Part shown: piece by piece, positions 1 through 13,210 of the stretch
Layout of the letters: the number at the start of each line of letters is the position of its first letter
How positions within the stretch are numbered: position 1 is the stretch's first letter
Source of the DNA: Atopsyche davidsoni
Lineage: Eukaryota > Arthropoda > Insecta > Trichoptera > Hydrobiosidae
Length of the DNA: 64,000 bases
Assembly: GCA_022113835.1 (NCBI GenBank)
Contig: JAILWY010000010.1
Location: forward strand, 9,261,001-9,325,000
Direction of reading: 5' to 3'
Notes under the pieces: model-generated
Databases searched by the model: none
Told to the model about the DNA's origin: nothing
What the model saw: the letters and a program-made list of their open reading frames with translations, nothing else
Translations under genes and position numbers: made by a program

Positions 1-204
1 AATGTAGGACGCTATTGGCTAGCTGCAAGTTGGTGGCAAGATATGTTGCTACGTGTGTAGAGGCCCCAACTAAAACTAGCGTTAAAGATACTGACCACAG
101 TATAAATACTATATATATAAAAAATGACTTTTTTTCAAACAAGCAATATTTTAATAAAACTGACTTAATGTATTTACTGCGAATGTATTTAAAGGATTTG
201 ATGT

Positions 205-387
205 TTAATTCTTCTTTTTCTGGTGTCTCTCATATAGAAGGTTGGTGACCATTTCATTGAATATATTTCTATCCTTGGCCTGTCTTACTAATTCGGCCGT
301 ACATCCAACTTCCAGCCACTGGCGTAAATTCTGCATCCACGTAAGTTTTCTCCTTCCAATGCAAGAACTGAGACGACATTTTGTCAC
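205..387 (-). repeat. Dispersed repeat fragment, copy 1 (LINE-like C-terminus)
   Basis: On the minus strand this reads as a degenerate peptide with KLTWMQNLRQWLEVG followed by TAELVRQAKDRNIFNEMV. The same DNA block (CTTACTAATTCGGCCG, then CCACTGGCGT and GCATCCACG) recurs at 54599-54755, and its first part at 63766-63815. The Trp, Asp-Arg and Met-Val pattern resembles the end of non-LTR reverse transcriptase ORFs in insects; that assignment is inference. It is incomplete, without flanking domains. Confidence 0.6.
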
Positions 388-423
388 TTTGTTAAATTAA
401 AACATACATCATTCAAAAAATGA

Positions 424-780
424 TCATTCGTCATGCGTCAATAAGAACATTAGCTGTAGAATTAGATCTACGAGGTAATAGCAAAACATTGCCACGGTAA
501 ACAGTGATATAAATATTATAAAACTACATAAAATAATGGCAAGGTACATAAAATAATAATAAGTGGTACCAATATTGAAATTATTGAACATGTTATATTT
601 AACACAGCCCAATAGTATAAACATAAATTTAATGGAAAGTTTTGTTAGGTTTGATGGTTTGTAAATTTGTGAAGTTACCTGAATTGAACGCTTACACGAC
701 TTAATACTCTCACACAAGACGGTACAAACATTAATGCAAATTGCAACAGAAACTTCAAAGTAATAATTGATATTCAACAC
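424..780 (-). other. Unrecognised hydrophobic open frame, 118 codons
   Basis: The longest open frame in the AT-rich part. The second half is strongly hydrophobic, with two or three possible membrane segments (for example YYYFMYLAIILCSFIIFI); the first half has several Cys. The first in-frame ATG comes only about half way. AT-rich DNA tends to encode Phe/Ile/Leu/Tyr, and one frame of this length is not very surprising in 64 kb, so it may be noise. An exon of a membrane protein or a decayed chemoreceptor is the other possibility. Confidence 0.15.
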
Positions 781-3700
781 GTCAAGTAGTCAAGAACTAC
801 CTGCTCCAATTTCTACTTGAATTGTTTGAGGTAACATTGGAATTTCATCAAGGGTTGCACTAATATAGTTCGTGTATAGTTCATTCAGATTTTCAATATT
901 CACGCAGATAATCTGATTTTTTTGACAAAACATTTTTTATCAAAAAAGTACTGGTTGTTAATGAATTGTTGACATTTAAAAAATATACAGCCGTTAATCA
1001 AAAAAATCAGTGTAACTACAAAATATTTACTATATATTGTGTGTACTGACCACATAAATATAACATGTTTCTATTTTTAATAAGTGCGTTGGGATTTTAT
1101 AATGCATAGATTTGTGAAATCAAAAAAATAATCATAAATCACTATAATCTATATCTTTGCAACAGGATAAAATCAATTCACAAAAAATCTTTTGAGTCTT
1201 CGATATATGCTTTAAATGAGGAACCGATTAAATATTACGAAATAAATAAATCAAAATTAAAACTTAAGATTAAAGATTTATTAAATATCATCAGCTAATA
1301 GTTCACTTAGTATATATTGCCATTCAGATTTCAACCAATAAAATAAATAATATGTATGTAAGCTCAAATATTTTTTGCTCAACTTAACTCAACTTACTAA
1401 CTGAACCTCTGATTTTCATAAACAGAAATACACCCCTAGAAGTAATTTTAAATTAAGGCAGAGTGGCAACCAAAGCAAATTATTCAAAGATGCGTTTTAT
1501 AATTATTCTACTATAAACGATTTGAAATATATATTCGGAGTTAGGACTAGGCCTTTTGAATATGTTTATCCTACGTTATCAACACAATGAGCACTGAAAC
1601 TGTATAGCGTCTTTATTCCTTTGACGGAATTAATTAAATTATTTTCTTGTTTTCTTGTTAATGTCATGCACAGCGCTTTGATTTACTCATAAGTTGTGAA
1701 ATCCAAAACGTAGCCACTTTAATTGTCCTGAATACAGATTTACTTGTTTATTGTGTATAGTATAAAGTTGTAAGATAACTACCGTGAATACCGCTTGTCT
1801 CTTAGAAATTGTGCCTCATAACTTTGAATAATTTGTTATGTAATTAAATCGCGGTAATCAATTTCATTAGGTTTTGTCCTGTGTATGCAAAGCTAACTAC
1901 ACTGAATTAATTTCCTGTTTTGTAGAGATAATGCTTATTAAAAATCGAAATAAACGAAATAACCTGGAAGTTTTTATTGTACAAAACCCTAGCCTAGTTT
2001 TGTAATTTATAATCAGTATTTTTTTTTATAAAACTTTCGGTTTAAAAAATTTTACTTTCTCGTGAACTAAAATTAATTTGGTATTTAAAAATAAACGATG
2101 GCTTTGGTATGAATTGCTAAAACAAGAAATTGAAAATCTTACAGCAGATATTTTTTTGATACATTTTGCTTTTAAGACTTCTATGTAATGCCAAAAAATG
2201 CCGAAGAAATTGACAATGAGATGAACAAAAACCTATATTGTGGCATTATTACGATTCATTACTGTTCTTTCATGAATTAATACTAAAATCTGTTTGTATT
2301 TATTTTATATCATAATATCATACTGTATGTTATATTTTTGTGTTTCAGAGATTTTATTTTTCGCATAATCTTTCCATAGCATTGCGTTGTATACTTAAAT
2401 TATTTCATAAATTCTTGAGTCATATTCATAATTTTAGAAGTAAAAACTTTAACCTTTTTAAAAAAAAAAATGGTGTCTAGTAGTTAAAAATTTGAGTGTG
2501 GATATTTAATTTGAATTGAGCTTTTAAAATATCGAAGTATATGACGGGTAGTGCTTTAGATAGTCTAATTCACTAAACTTATCTGGTAATATATCTACCA
2601 TAAACTTTTTCATACTATAATATCACAAATTGCAACAAAACACAACAATTAAAGCGTGAATGTCGGGCAGTGTATCGCAGACGTGAAACTCACACCTCTT
2701 AAAACTTTACAATTCATTCATGTTTTTAAAGTTGGCAGAGGAAAATACCTGCAGTAGAAAGAATTGGCTGGCTTTGGCTCTAAGTTCAATGTCTAGAGCT
2801 ACAGGCACTGCGTCAACAAGCAGGCCGCATTATTCATTCATACACGTTATAAGCTCCTGTTTCTGTAGTAATGACGGTCACGTGTAAGCGGTCGGTAATT
2901 ACTTTAAAAGATCCTACAAGGTGTTCTCAACAACTTGTTACAGATATATTAATTTCACAAAAACTTGCAATACGAAACGTTGAAATTTAAAAACCATTTA
3001 ATACACAATATGAATACATAATGTCGCTTAGGATAAAATTTTAGGTAACATGTAGAAAATAATGAAAACACGTGCTATCTTGATTTGATTTTATGCAATA
3101 AGATCGGTTTTCACTATATACGTAGGACCAAAATTTTCACAGAGACGATATCATATTTGCACATATTCTTTAGTACCAAAAAAGACATTAGAGTTGACAA
3201 CAGACATTCCATAAATAAGGTTTGTGAGAAAAGTGGTAAATTTTTTATTAATTTTTCTAAAAATATTATTATCAAACGTAATATATTTGAACTAACGTCC
3301 TTTGAAAATATAAATAGGTCTAAAAAATACGAATTCTTTTAAAATTTTTGTTTAAATAACGAAAGATATATAAAAAAGTATATAATAAAAGTCCCCGCTG
3401 TATTTTTCTTGACCTTTAAGCTAGTAGCTACCTTACAATTGTGAAATGCATTTAAACAATTTACCTCCTCAAGGCTTTGCCCTTGAACGTAATGAGGTTT
3501 TCGAACAATCTTGCAGCTGCTTCAGGTCATGGATTTCCCACCAGGGCTGTAGTCAATTATAACGTCACATCTTCAATATTGGAATAGATTGACAAGTGTA
3601 ATACAGAAAATGTAGTTATTAAAAATGACGAAGGAGAACTTATTTTCCATCACAATTTAAGATTAAATATAGGTCTCAAAAGTTAACTCGGAATGAGTGA

Positions 3701-6700
3701 GATTACTTGAAAGGGTCCTTACAAAAAATTACAACGAAGAAAGAATTTTAGTAAGTGACAGATTTTAATTCTTAGAAATTTTTCTCGATCTTTTCGTGAT
3801 ATAATTACTTATCAACCAATGATTATAGTGACTATTAGAGTTGGTAATGACCAATGAGTACTTACAACTACGATAGAGTATGTAAATGATTTTTTTCAAA
3901 GAAAATAAATAAAATTACTTGATGATTATGATTTTGATTGATTATAGTTCTTTATAAAAGTCATAACATTGTTAAAATTTAAACGTTGTTTTTAAGAAAT
4001 AAAAATCATTGACCAAATGTAACTTTTATGTTAATTCAAATAAAAAAAACGTATTTACTTCGTAGACTTCCGCAGTGAAACTCAAAGACAATTTAATTTC
4101 CAGTGAAATAAATATTTGTCATATCACGCGCAAATAGACACACGGATTCCAACTATTCCATTGTAGATTTTTATAAAGCGTATTTGAATGCGAACAAACC
4201 TCTTCGTGTAGACATTGCTCACGGCTGGAGTGAAATACGAAGCTCGCTAGCAAACAGAACGACGGACCAGAAGCGAGCGGCTCAAAGCACTTAATGAAAA
4301 GTGACACGCCGCATTTCACTGACTGCAGAAAGTAAACGGACTTATTGAAACCTCACAGCTATTTTTATTTATCCACATCATTTTGTGAAGTTTTGTAATA
4401 AACTGTCGACTATTAAAAATATACACACAATATACATTAAAAAGCTCCAATATTGCTTTTGTCCAAATATATAACTCATGAAATCAAACAGACGTTTGTA
4501 ATTTCAACGAATAAAGATATCTCTATGTATAAAACAAAGTTCTGTTCGCTTTTCTTTTTCTGTTCTGACAATAAAGTCAACGAAGAGTGCATTGAGTGTA
4601 ATTGGCCCTTAGGAGAAGTTCTTGATGCAAGCATTCTAAGGTAGCCTAGAAATCGCGGCCCATTTATTTCAATGTAGATTATTATTCTTAAGTGTTGCTC
4701 TTGTATCCTTGTTGCTAGATAATATAAGATAAGCACGACCTTTATAATTTTTGACTAAATTTTAGCAATACAATTTTGTAATTATATATATGTACTTGCC
4801 AAGAATCAGCTTTTCAATGAAATAAAAAATTGAATAGTTATTTTAAATATGAACCTTCAAAGTAGTTTAATAGATTTGAAAGTATCATTTTTTTCTTTTG
4901 AAAAAATATTGAAAAGTTCTTTTGTTTTATAAATTATACAGAATCACACTGACCTTAGTGTATAAATTGTATTGTTCTCACGCTCATTTTTTATTTAACT
5001 ATCATATCATAAACTGTAATGACAAGGTATGACAAAACAAATATTACTATTCAAATAAATGTAAATTGTTAGATTATATGTACTAAGTAAATAACAGCTT
5101 TTTGTTAGGCAGTTGTACTGCTGTGATTCAAAAGAATTGTCATTATATAATAATAAATTGTGGAATTTTTAATATAAGCTGATAAGCAGTTTTATTTTAT
5201 CAAATCCGAGATTTGAAACTCCTTTGTAATATTTAAGATATCAAATGAAAATAGTTTAGAAATTCGGCATATTCAGCAGTACATTGAAATATTTGACCAA
5301 GTACCTTGTAACAAATACGAAACAAGTGGGTTAGTATCGTCAAGTTATAAAAGTTTTATATTAGTGTTACATGTTTTTGGCAAATATACCATACATGTAT
5401 TACTAATATCTAGTTGTTGATACGTTATGTATCATGCAGGTTGGGATATTTGAGCGTTATGTTGTCATTCTATAATAAATGGATTCCCTATATTTAGTTA
5501 CCTGAAAACTTACGCAACCGTACGGTAATTAGCGAACTGTGTAGCCCTGGATATGTAACCAAACAGAAGTCGCGTAATTAACTAGCAACTGGAGCCGATC
5601 AGGGCGTGAACTTATTTTGTTCGCCTGTGTAAAAAGCCTCGAAATATTGATTACATCTCGAAAGCAGGTATGTATTAAAAATAAAATCAAACCTATATTT
5701 GTATGCAAGATAATATACATACGAACAAAATCAATGTACAATCGTAAATAGTTTAATTAAATATGTAAAATGTCAATACCGCAAAAAAAAAAATGTTTTT
5801 ACTTTTACCGATGATTAATAGAGTGTTGACAGAATCTAATGATAATAAATTACGCATGCCGGAGTCTTATTTTGTTTTTTTTTCAATCTTATTCTACCAA
5901 ACGTGATCCCTTTGTTTCTTTATAGATACAAATTTAACTTAATACAAATACTATCAACTAGCAACATGAGCAAAGTCAAGTCATGCGATATATTGATTGA
6001 TTAAGTCATGCGTTAGTTTAAAATTAAGTTACACCGTAACATATTTATAAAATAAAAGTTTTTGGTTACATTAATAAAGATGTGCACACATAGGTTTTTA
6101 AACTAAATTTAAAAGGTTTTAATGCACCTTCCACTATCTGAAGAACACTTTTAAAGGTTTATTATCAATGTTATTGTCTAATATTATAAATCAATAAACG
6201 TGTAAGTAGTCGTTGAATTTAATTTAGCATGTATGTCTACATACGCACTTTGAACATATAAGTAGATTACATAACTCGTATATTGTTATTTACCGCAAAA
6301 TAATTTGGCATCTGATTATTAATAAAAAGGAGTAAAGCCACAAAAGTATAACACGAATGAAATTTATACAGATAATAGAATTTAAGTATAGGGGTGATAT
6401 TTATCTGCAAAGTCTATCTGCTTAATTTTAAGCTAGAACGCTCAAACACTGCGTGTCGCAAAGTAATTTCTTAGCCTACTCCAAAAAACATTGACACACA
6501 AGCGAAAACGAAAATTATACTTCGGGAACTTTCCAAGACTAAGTAGTGTTTGTGACTTTAAATCATTATACTCTGTCTTATTAAGAGACATTATCTATGT
6601 AAAATATATTTTATGTAATATGAACCAAATAAATATATGTTTCGATTTTTACAACACGCTCTCATAAAATTGATTATTGAAAACTTTTCCCAATATTTTA

Positions 6701-7439
6701 TTTAAACATTTATATATACATTACATTTATATATTCACAAAAGACTATAATAATACAAATATCTTGAATTACAATGCAGTAATACTCAATGCTTAAGTGT
6801 TTTCATATTTAATTTTATATTTATTTAATGAACTATTAAGTAATGTTAATTTCTAGTGAATATTTAAGTAGATATTAGATTAATATTGATACACCTATAA
6901 ATATTGTACAGAGCCACACTACTCGCGTGATATATTTAAGTAAGATGTTTTGAATGTATTGATAAGACTATATTAAGCATCCCTTCCAAAAGAAGTAAGA
7001 GTGACAAAAGTCTGTTCAGTTTTTCATAGACATAAAAATCTAAGTTAAGAGATGACTACTTTAATATTTTATTAAAAGAAACATCGTAGCTGACCAAAAA
7101 ATATAATGCTATCTCCACTTTATTGACAAAACTGTGACTCTCAACCCTGAAAATGAGTGTTTCATGTAATATCACTGGAGATAACATAGCACAAATAAAG
7201 TATTATAAAATTGCGTGTATTTTTTACAGCGAGACTTTCTTATTGGTTTTAGAAAAACATTAAAAACTTTCCGATGTTCGCCCTGATAACACTGTGACCA
7301 TGCTCCAAAAGATCGTTATTTTTCAACTCAACATTGACCCTTCGTAATCACAAAGAACTTAACAGATGTGTTTCCTTCGAGCAACAGCCATTCTGGTAGT
7401 TACACTATAGGTCTATTAGCTTGTTCGGCACCGCAGGGT

Positions 7440-7640
7440 AGGTACCTAAGCGCTTAAAGTTTCCGCGTCAGCTTTGGAGAGGCTCACGCGAGACCAGAGA
7501 CACGAAGCCAGGGCCGGGTCGCAGTCTCAGTGCAGCGCGCGCGGGCGGCGGCGATCAATAGGAGCCTGCCAGCTCGGCCGAGTTCGCCCGGCCGAGCGAG
7601 TACGTACGACGTGCCGCTTTATGTATAATGTTTATCTTCC
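7440..7640. other. GC-rich island in downstream Shaker intron
   Basis: A CpG-containing block in AT-rich surroundings. On the plus strand it contains TCAGT (near 7527), an initiator-like motif, followed by GCGCGCGGGCGGCGGCG, and further down an ATG opening a 15-codon frame (MYNVYLPKFVERNSA). No downstream promoter element is found at the right distance. It may be a promoter of an unseen transcript or a conserved regulatory element. No coding product is supported. Confidence 0.3.
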
Positions 7641-8175
7641 AAAATTCGTGGAGCGAAATTCGGCTTGATAAGTTCGAAGCTTGTTTTTTTTAATGGCCAA
7701 TACTCGCTTAGATATTTTTAGTAATGTACGAGCCGGGTCCTCGGTGGCGGGAGCTTTATGTGCGTTTGACACGACACGGTATACTTCGCGTAGGACGCCA
7801 CATGTGACTGTTTGATTGCAGATAATGCATCGTTTTTTAAACAATGATTTATGGTTAGCATATATGCTGATTTATTTCTTATTTAAAAAAACTTTCTTCA
7901 ACTTAACTTGTATTTTTATTGTTTGCATGTGAAAATTAAGACGTGATCATCACGCAGGTATTTAATGCATTAAAATTAAAAAGAACTATTCTAAACTAGT
8001 CCTTATAAATAAGAGCGGAAAAATAAGTTTTGTTTTCTTTTACAAGCTTTGAGACTAGAACCCATGTTTTGAATGCATAAAATCATTGCGATGCGGTACT
8101 GAGATATTGCGATGGGCTCGGTAAATTACGAACGGTGAAGTTTTCCCGTCTCTCACTTCAGGAGCGAGTTCCGTT

Positions 8176-8215
8176 TCAAGATCCGTAACATTGCATAAGA
8201 GTGCTCAGTGACGCT
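8176..8215 (-). other. Possible alternative terminal exon giving a T1-only Shaker
   Basis: On the minus strand a good acceptor (CATACCTTTCAG) is followed by 12 codons and a TGA. The phase fits the CG left by the T1 exon at 8948, giving Arg-ASLSTLMQCYGS and then stop. Local GC is raised compared with the intron. It would yield a truncated protein with T1 only. The plus strand of the same stretch also looks like a short exon (TCTCACTTCAG acceptor, GTATGC donor) but is closed in all frames. Confidence 0.2.
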
Positions 8216-8946
8216 CTGAAAGGTATGCCTAATTTTGATAAATTCAAACAATTTAACCTCTCTTTTCAAGCGTGCCACTTTTGTCATTATAAATAATTTG
8301 ACCTCTGCATTTGCACTCCTATTTTGTGACTGTGTATTTAAAACTACTGTGACAAAATTGTTAAAAAAGAGATTAATAATAATTAATTTTGGATAAATTA
8401 AATTAAATTATCTTATTTGACGAATAACCAAAATTTAATATATAAGATATGCAAATTTTTAAAGCGAAAGAATACGTTCCAATTGTGGTTTTTTTTTTAA
8501 TTCTCAACAGGAGAAAAAATCTATAAATATTTTTTGATTTAATTTTAATTTAATTATACAAATTTACAAAAATATTCAAAAATAAAATATTGGAAATATC
8601 ACGAAGACTGAAAAAGTCAATTATTATAAAAATAAATTTGAAGTGGAATGAGTTCAAATTTCTCCACGATTTTATTCGTTTAGTCTGATAAATAAATTAC
8701 TATTCATTTAAAGAAGTAATAATCCAGTTCGATTCTCAGAAGTTACAACTGTTTTAGTGTACACGAAAAAATTAAAATATGAAAAAGAAACATTTGCTAA
8801 TCTCAACAACTGACACGTGGCGCATCTTAAATTAAATAAACAATTATTTGGCTGATAAATGTCTGAGCTCGACTCGAGATTGACCATAAGGCGGGAGCGG
8901 AGGCCATAAAAATTCTGGTCCACACAAGAATGATTCCGTTCACTTA

Positions 8947-10038
<1,092 letters not shown>

Positions 10039-10142
10039 CGTAACGGATCGAAATATCGTATTCTTCGAGCTGGATCTCCTAAGAGGGTATCGGGAAACTG
10101 GTTGAGAGTCCGAAGCTGCGTTTCGAACCTTAAGCCGCTTAC
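10039..10142 (-). CDS. Sh: Shaker Kv1 channel, T1 domain exon (first part)
   Basis: A 104-base exon on the minus strand between a TTTACAG acceptor (10143) and a GTAAGA donor (10038). It encodes 34 residues starting [18 protein letters not shown] and running through [15 protein letters not shown], then leaves CG to be completed by the next exon. This is the first half of the T1 (BTB-fold) domain, which assembles four Kv1 subunits and excludes other Kv subfamilies. Together with the upstream exon it gives the unbroken motif [14 protein letters not shown]. The exon begins GTAAGC straight after CAG, so the acceptor regenerates a donor-like hexamer. The intron to the next exon is 929 bases. Confidence 0.98.
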
Positions 10143-11487
10143 CTGTAAACAAAGAATTCAATTCAAATATATTTAATTATTTAGTATGTGTATTAGTCAT
10201 TTAATCCTATTAAAAAGAAAATATTACAGAAAGAAAACTTAAAAAAAAAAAATTCTCAATCAATCTAAAAATCTTTTAAAAACCGATTTAGTAATATTTT
10301 AAATATTATCACTACTTTCGGTATGAATATTTTTAAAAGAATTTTTTTTTAAAATATAAACTTAGTAAAACGTATGTATATATATATAACTGAGTTAGAT
10401 TTACCTTCAAATTTTTTGCCATTTCGAAACTTTTATATTGATGTACGTTTTTTCGTATTTTAAAGGTTGAGGCTCTAAAATATCATTGTAAGATTATCAG
10501 TTTGATTAAAAATACCATCAAACCTCCCCCCCCCTGGGGGGGGGGGGTAATAAAACAAGGCAAACAAAGGACAAAGACATTGTAAGTTTTCTTTTGTCAA
10601 ATATTTTTAGTGTATATATATATTTGTTACACATACTACTTGTCTGCTTATATTTTGCTTTGATTCATAAGAAGGCTAGATTTTAAATAAATGAAATGAA
10701 GAGTTTCTTTCGTTCATTGAGTACAAAGTTGTTTGTATTATTATAAGGATATGGTTTCATTTCAAAAGTAAGCAATTAATTGTCATTTTAAAAAACCGAT
10801 TTAATAAAAATATTTATTTAATCCAATAATTGATTTTAAGTGTATTTTATCATAAATCAAATCCGATTTTTGTTTGATTATTAATTAATATGTTCACTTG
10901 TTAAAAATCTAACGAAATTAAAGTTTTAGTGATTTTAGCTTGGTAAAGTATAAGTTAGTGTTTGATATAAAATGCTTCGGAATACTCACAGCAAATGGCG
11001 TCATTTATAAATAAATATTGTTTCTTTATTCAGTGAAATTTTCTTAGCGTAATGAAAGTAGGAAGGCAATTTTTCCTAATTCATTGACTTTGTCTTATGT
11101 GTTGTGACAAATGTTGATTGTTTCTCAGATAATCTTTTTTCTTTCAGATCTTACTAACGCTTGGCCAATTTTTGATGTTTTTCAATATATTGTAAAATTA
11201 AATATAATTATGATTGGTAAATTTGATTTTCGCATTAAAATATTTTTTATTTGAGGTAAATTATTGGTACTAGTAGAATTAAAATAAATTGAAGCATTTT
11301 AAAGATTTGCTGAATTCTTTTTTTTTATCTTTATTTTATCTTCATTATCTTAAGTGTTTAGCTGTTCACTATCAATAACGATGCAACGTTTGTTTATGAT
11401 TTTTCTCTGCACCTCCATGACGATCTAGGTAATCTGAACGATAGTCTGGCGGAAAGGTATATATTTGATAACCAAAGTGGTACTCAC
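10143..11487 (-). other. Sh: Shaker intron between common exon and T1 exon
   Basis: A 1345-base AT-rich intron bounded by GTGAGT and TTTACAG on the minus strand. It contains the C9-T-G12 tract at 10526-10547; nothing else stands out. Confidence 0.95.
10526..10547. repeat. C9-T-G12 self-complementary homopolymer pair
   Basis: Nine C, one T, then twelve G in DNA that is otherwise almost pure A+T. It can fold as a tight GC hairpin, and the G run alone can take part in quadruplex structure. It is also a classic place for sequencing or assembly error. Confidence 0.9.
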
Positions 11488-11611
11488 GTTAATGACGACT
11501 CGCTCGCAGAAGTCGTGGTCGTGCGGGATGGGCTCGAACTGTGCGACGTTGGTCAGCTGCGGATGCGGACCTCCGCCGTCTTCGTCCTGGCTGCTCAGCT
11601 TGGGAAGCGAC
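11488..11611 (-). CDS. Sh: Shaker Kv1 channel, common N-terminal coding exon
   Basis: Read on the minus strand this 124-base exon follows an acceptor (TTCTTGTAG at 11612) and ends at a GTGAGT donor (11487). After one base that completes a split codon it encodes 41 residues beginning [11 protein letters not shown] and ending [12 protein letters not shown]. This is the well-known stretch just ahead of the T1 tetramerisation domain of insect Shaker, the alpha subunit of a voltage-gated A-type potassium channel. A Gly/Pro/His-rich linker separates the two conserved motifs. The entry phase means that upstream first exons must end with two leftover bases. It joins the 10142-10039 exon at a codon boundary. 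Identification is by direct recognition of the protein sequence; no competing Kv family has this linker. Confidence 0.97.
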
Positions 11612-11791
11612 CTACAAGAACACGACGAATGTCAGGCAACATGAACAAGTGCAGTGGACACCACAAAACATGGACGAACCACACGTGAGTATACGTGTAC
11701 ACGTGAGCGAACCAAAACCATGTGAACTAAAATTAAGCCAGCCAGCTGGACAGGTCACACGCATGTATATATAAATATATAAATATATATA

Positions 11792-11864
<73 letters not shown>

Positions 11865-13120
11865 ATAGCCTCTACAACTAGATATAACAGTATTAAAATA
11901 TACTACAAATTAAACCTCACCACACTAGACAAGTCAAATATTTTTGTTGTAAAAATGAGTTGTACGCATTGATCAGGTCTAGGGTGCATTGTGTGTTAGT
12001 ATTTTAGTTTTATTGGTAAGCAACACTTTGTTGTGTTTTGCGTTTATTTATCTAATTTATAAAAAAATATATAAGCGCAAGAATAATAATAATGTCGATA
12101 TTTTTTTATGTTAATGTTATAAGCATTATAGTAATTCTGTTTTTTTATACTTTAAGAAGGCTATAGCTATAAAAGAATAAGCCTGATTTTCAAGCAGTAC
12201 AGGTAATCCAAAATTATACATATTATTAATTTTCCTCAAATTTCATTACTAACCAATTAACTATGATCACTGCGTAATGAAAGCGTTCGACTAAAGCCAA
12301 ATTTATAGCAACTTTTATTGTAGCAAAATATTGTAAACATGTTTTTTTTTAAGTTTTGCGATTTAAAATACTTACGCTGGATAGAAATTAGTAATGTTAG
12401 AGTTTGTAAATAATAAGCAACATATAAAAAGAGAAATATGATTGTGTGTAAAAATAGTAAGTTTAAAGCGTAGCACCAAGTAGAAATAATAATTGTTTTT
12501 ATGTACCTACTGTATAATGTAATGATAGAGTGGATATATATACAAAAGTCTTGAGATTAAACTATTTAAAACTGCAATTTCCTATTCATCCTTTGTGTGA
12601 TGTTGAAAATATGTGGATAATGAAAAGTTTGTGATAAGAGTTTGTAGTTCAAAATAAAGTGAGCCTTCAATATGTTTCTCAATAAAAGTACAAATAATTC
12701 AATGTAATTTTTAAAAATTGATAAATACCTTCTTATTGAATTTTAACACACGTTTATTTTCCCAAATGAATTGCTGCAGAAAATGCTATAAATGTTTAAC
12801 AGTAAAAATAATAATACACATTTATTTAAGGTTATTTGTTACGTCAGTTATGAAATTGATTGTAATATCACTTGTAATACTCAGTAACACAGATAAAAAA
12901 TGTCTCATTGCAATACATATGGATATAAATTACTTACAATAAATATGTAATAATAAGTTTCAATATTTTTAAGCAAATGTACGATTACAAGTATTTTCTT
13001 AATTATCGAAATTGTATCGTAATTGATTGAATGCACTAATTAAAATATAATAAAATAACTCATAAAATAGTAATAATCCATAACCTTTACAATTAGGAAA
13101 AGCTAAAAAAGAAGTCTTAC
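11612..13120 (-). other. Sh: Shaker 5' intron, proximal part
   Basis: AT-rich intron between the common exon and candidate first exon E. Apart from the (TA)n tract nothing is recognised; a donor-like GTAAGT at about 12371 has no ATG-led frame before it. Confidence 0.7.
11764..11861. repeat. (TA)n microsatellite
   Basis: About 98 bases of TA repeats with a few AAAT or TTTA interruptions in the first 35 bases, in the intron just 5' of the common Shaker exon. Confidence 0.97.
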
Positions 13121-13164
13121 TTCTTTTCCCAATTTAAACACAGATTACATATGAGGTCACACAT
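13121..13164 (-). CDS. Sh: Candidate Shaker alternative first coding exon E (proximal)
   Basis: Minus-strand ATG at 13164 in a good context (CCAAAATG) opens 14 codons reading MCDLICNLCLNWEK, then leaves AA before a GTAAGA donor (13120). Joining to the common exon, 1.5 kb away, gives Lys-SLPKL in frame. The peptide is short and has three Cys residues, which could be acylation or redox sites, but that is speculation. A core promoter with Inr and DPE lies 44 bases upstream of the ATG, giving a 5' UTR of about 44 bases. It is the first exon nearest the common exon. The supporting evidence is promoter geometry plus phase; the coding stretch itself is too short to be decisive. Confidence 0.45.
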
Positions 13165-13175
13165 TTTGGTGAAAT

Positions 13176-13210
13176 AGGTCCGATCGGAATAAAGCGGTTA
13201 GTATAACTGA
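13176..13210 (-). promoter_or_regulatory. Inr + DPE core promoter for proximal exon E
   Basis: On the minus strand TCAGTT places the initiator A (+1) at 13208. Positions +28 to +33 read GGACCT, a full match to the downstream promoter element consensus, and +24 is G, as preferred. No TATA box is present. Inr and DPE need exact spacing to work together, so the match is more telling than either motif alone. It would start a transcript running into the ATG at 13164. Confidence 0.55.
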
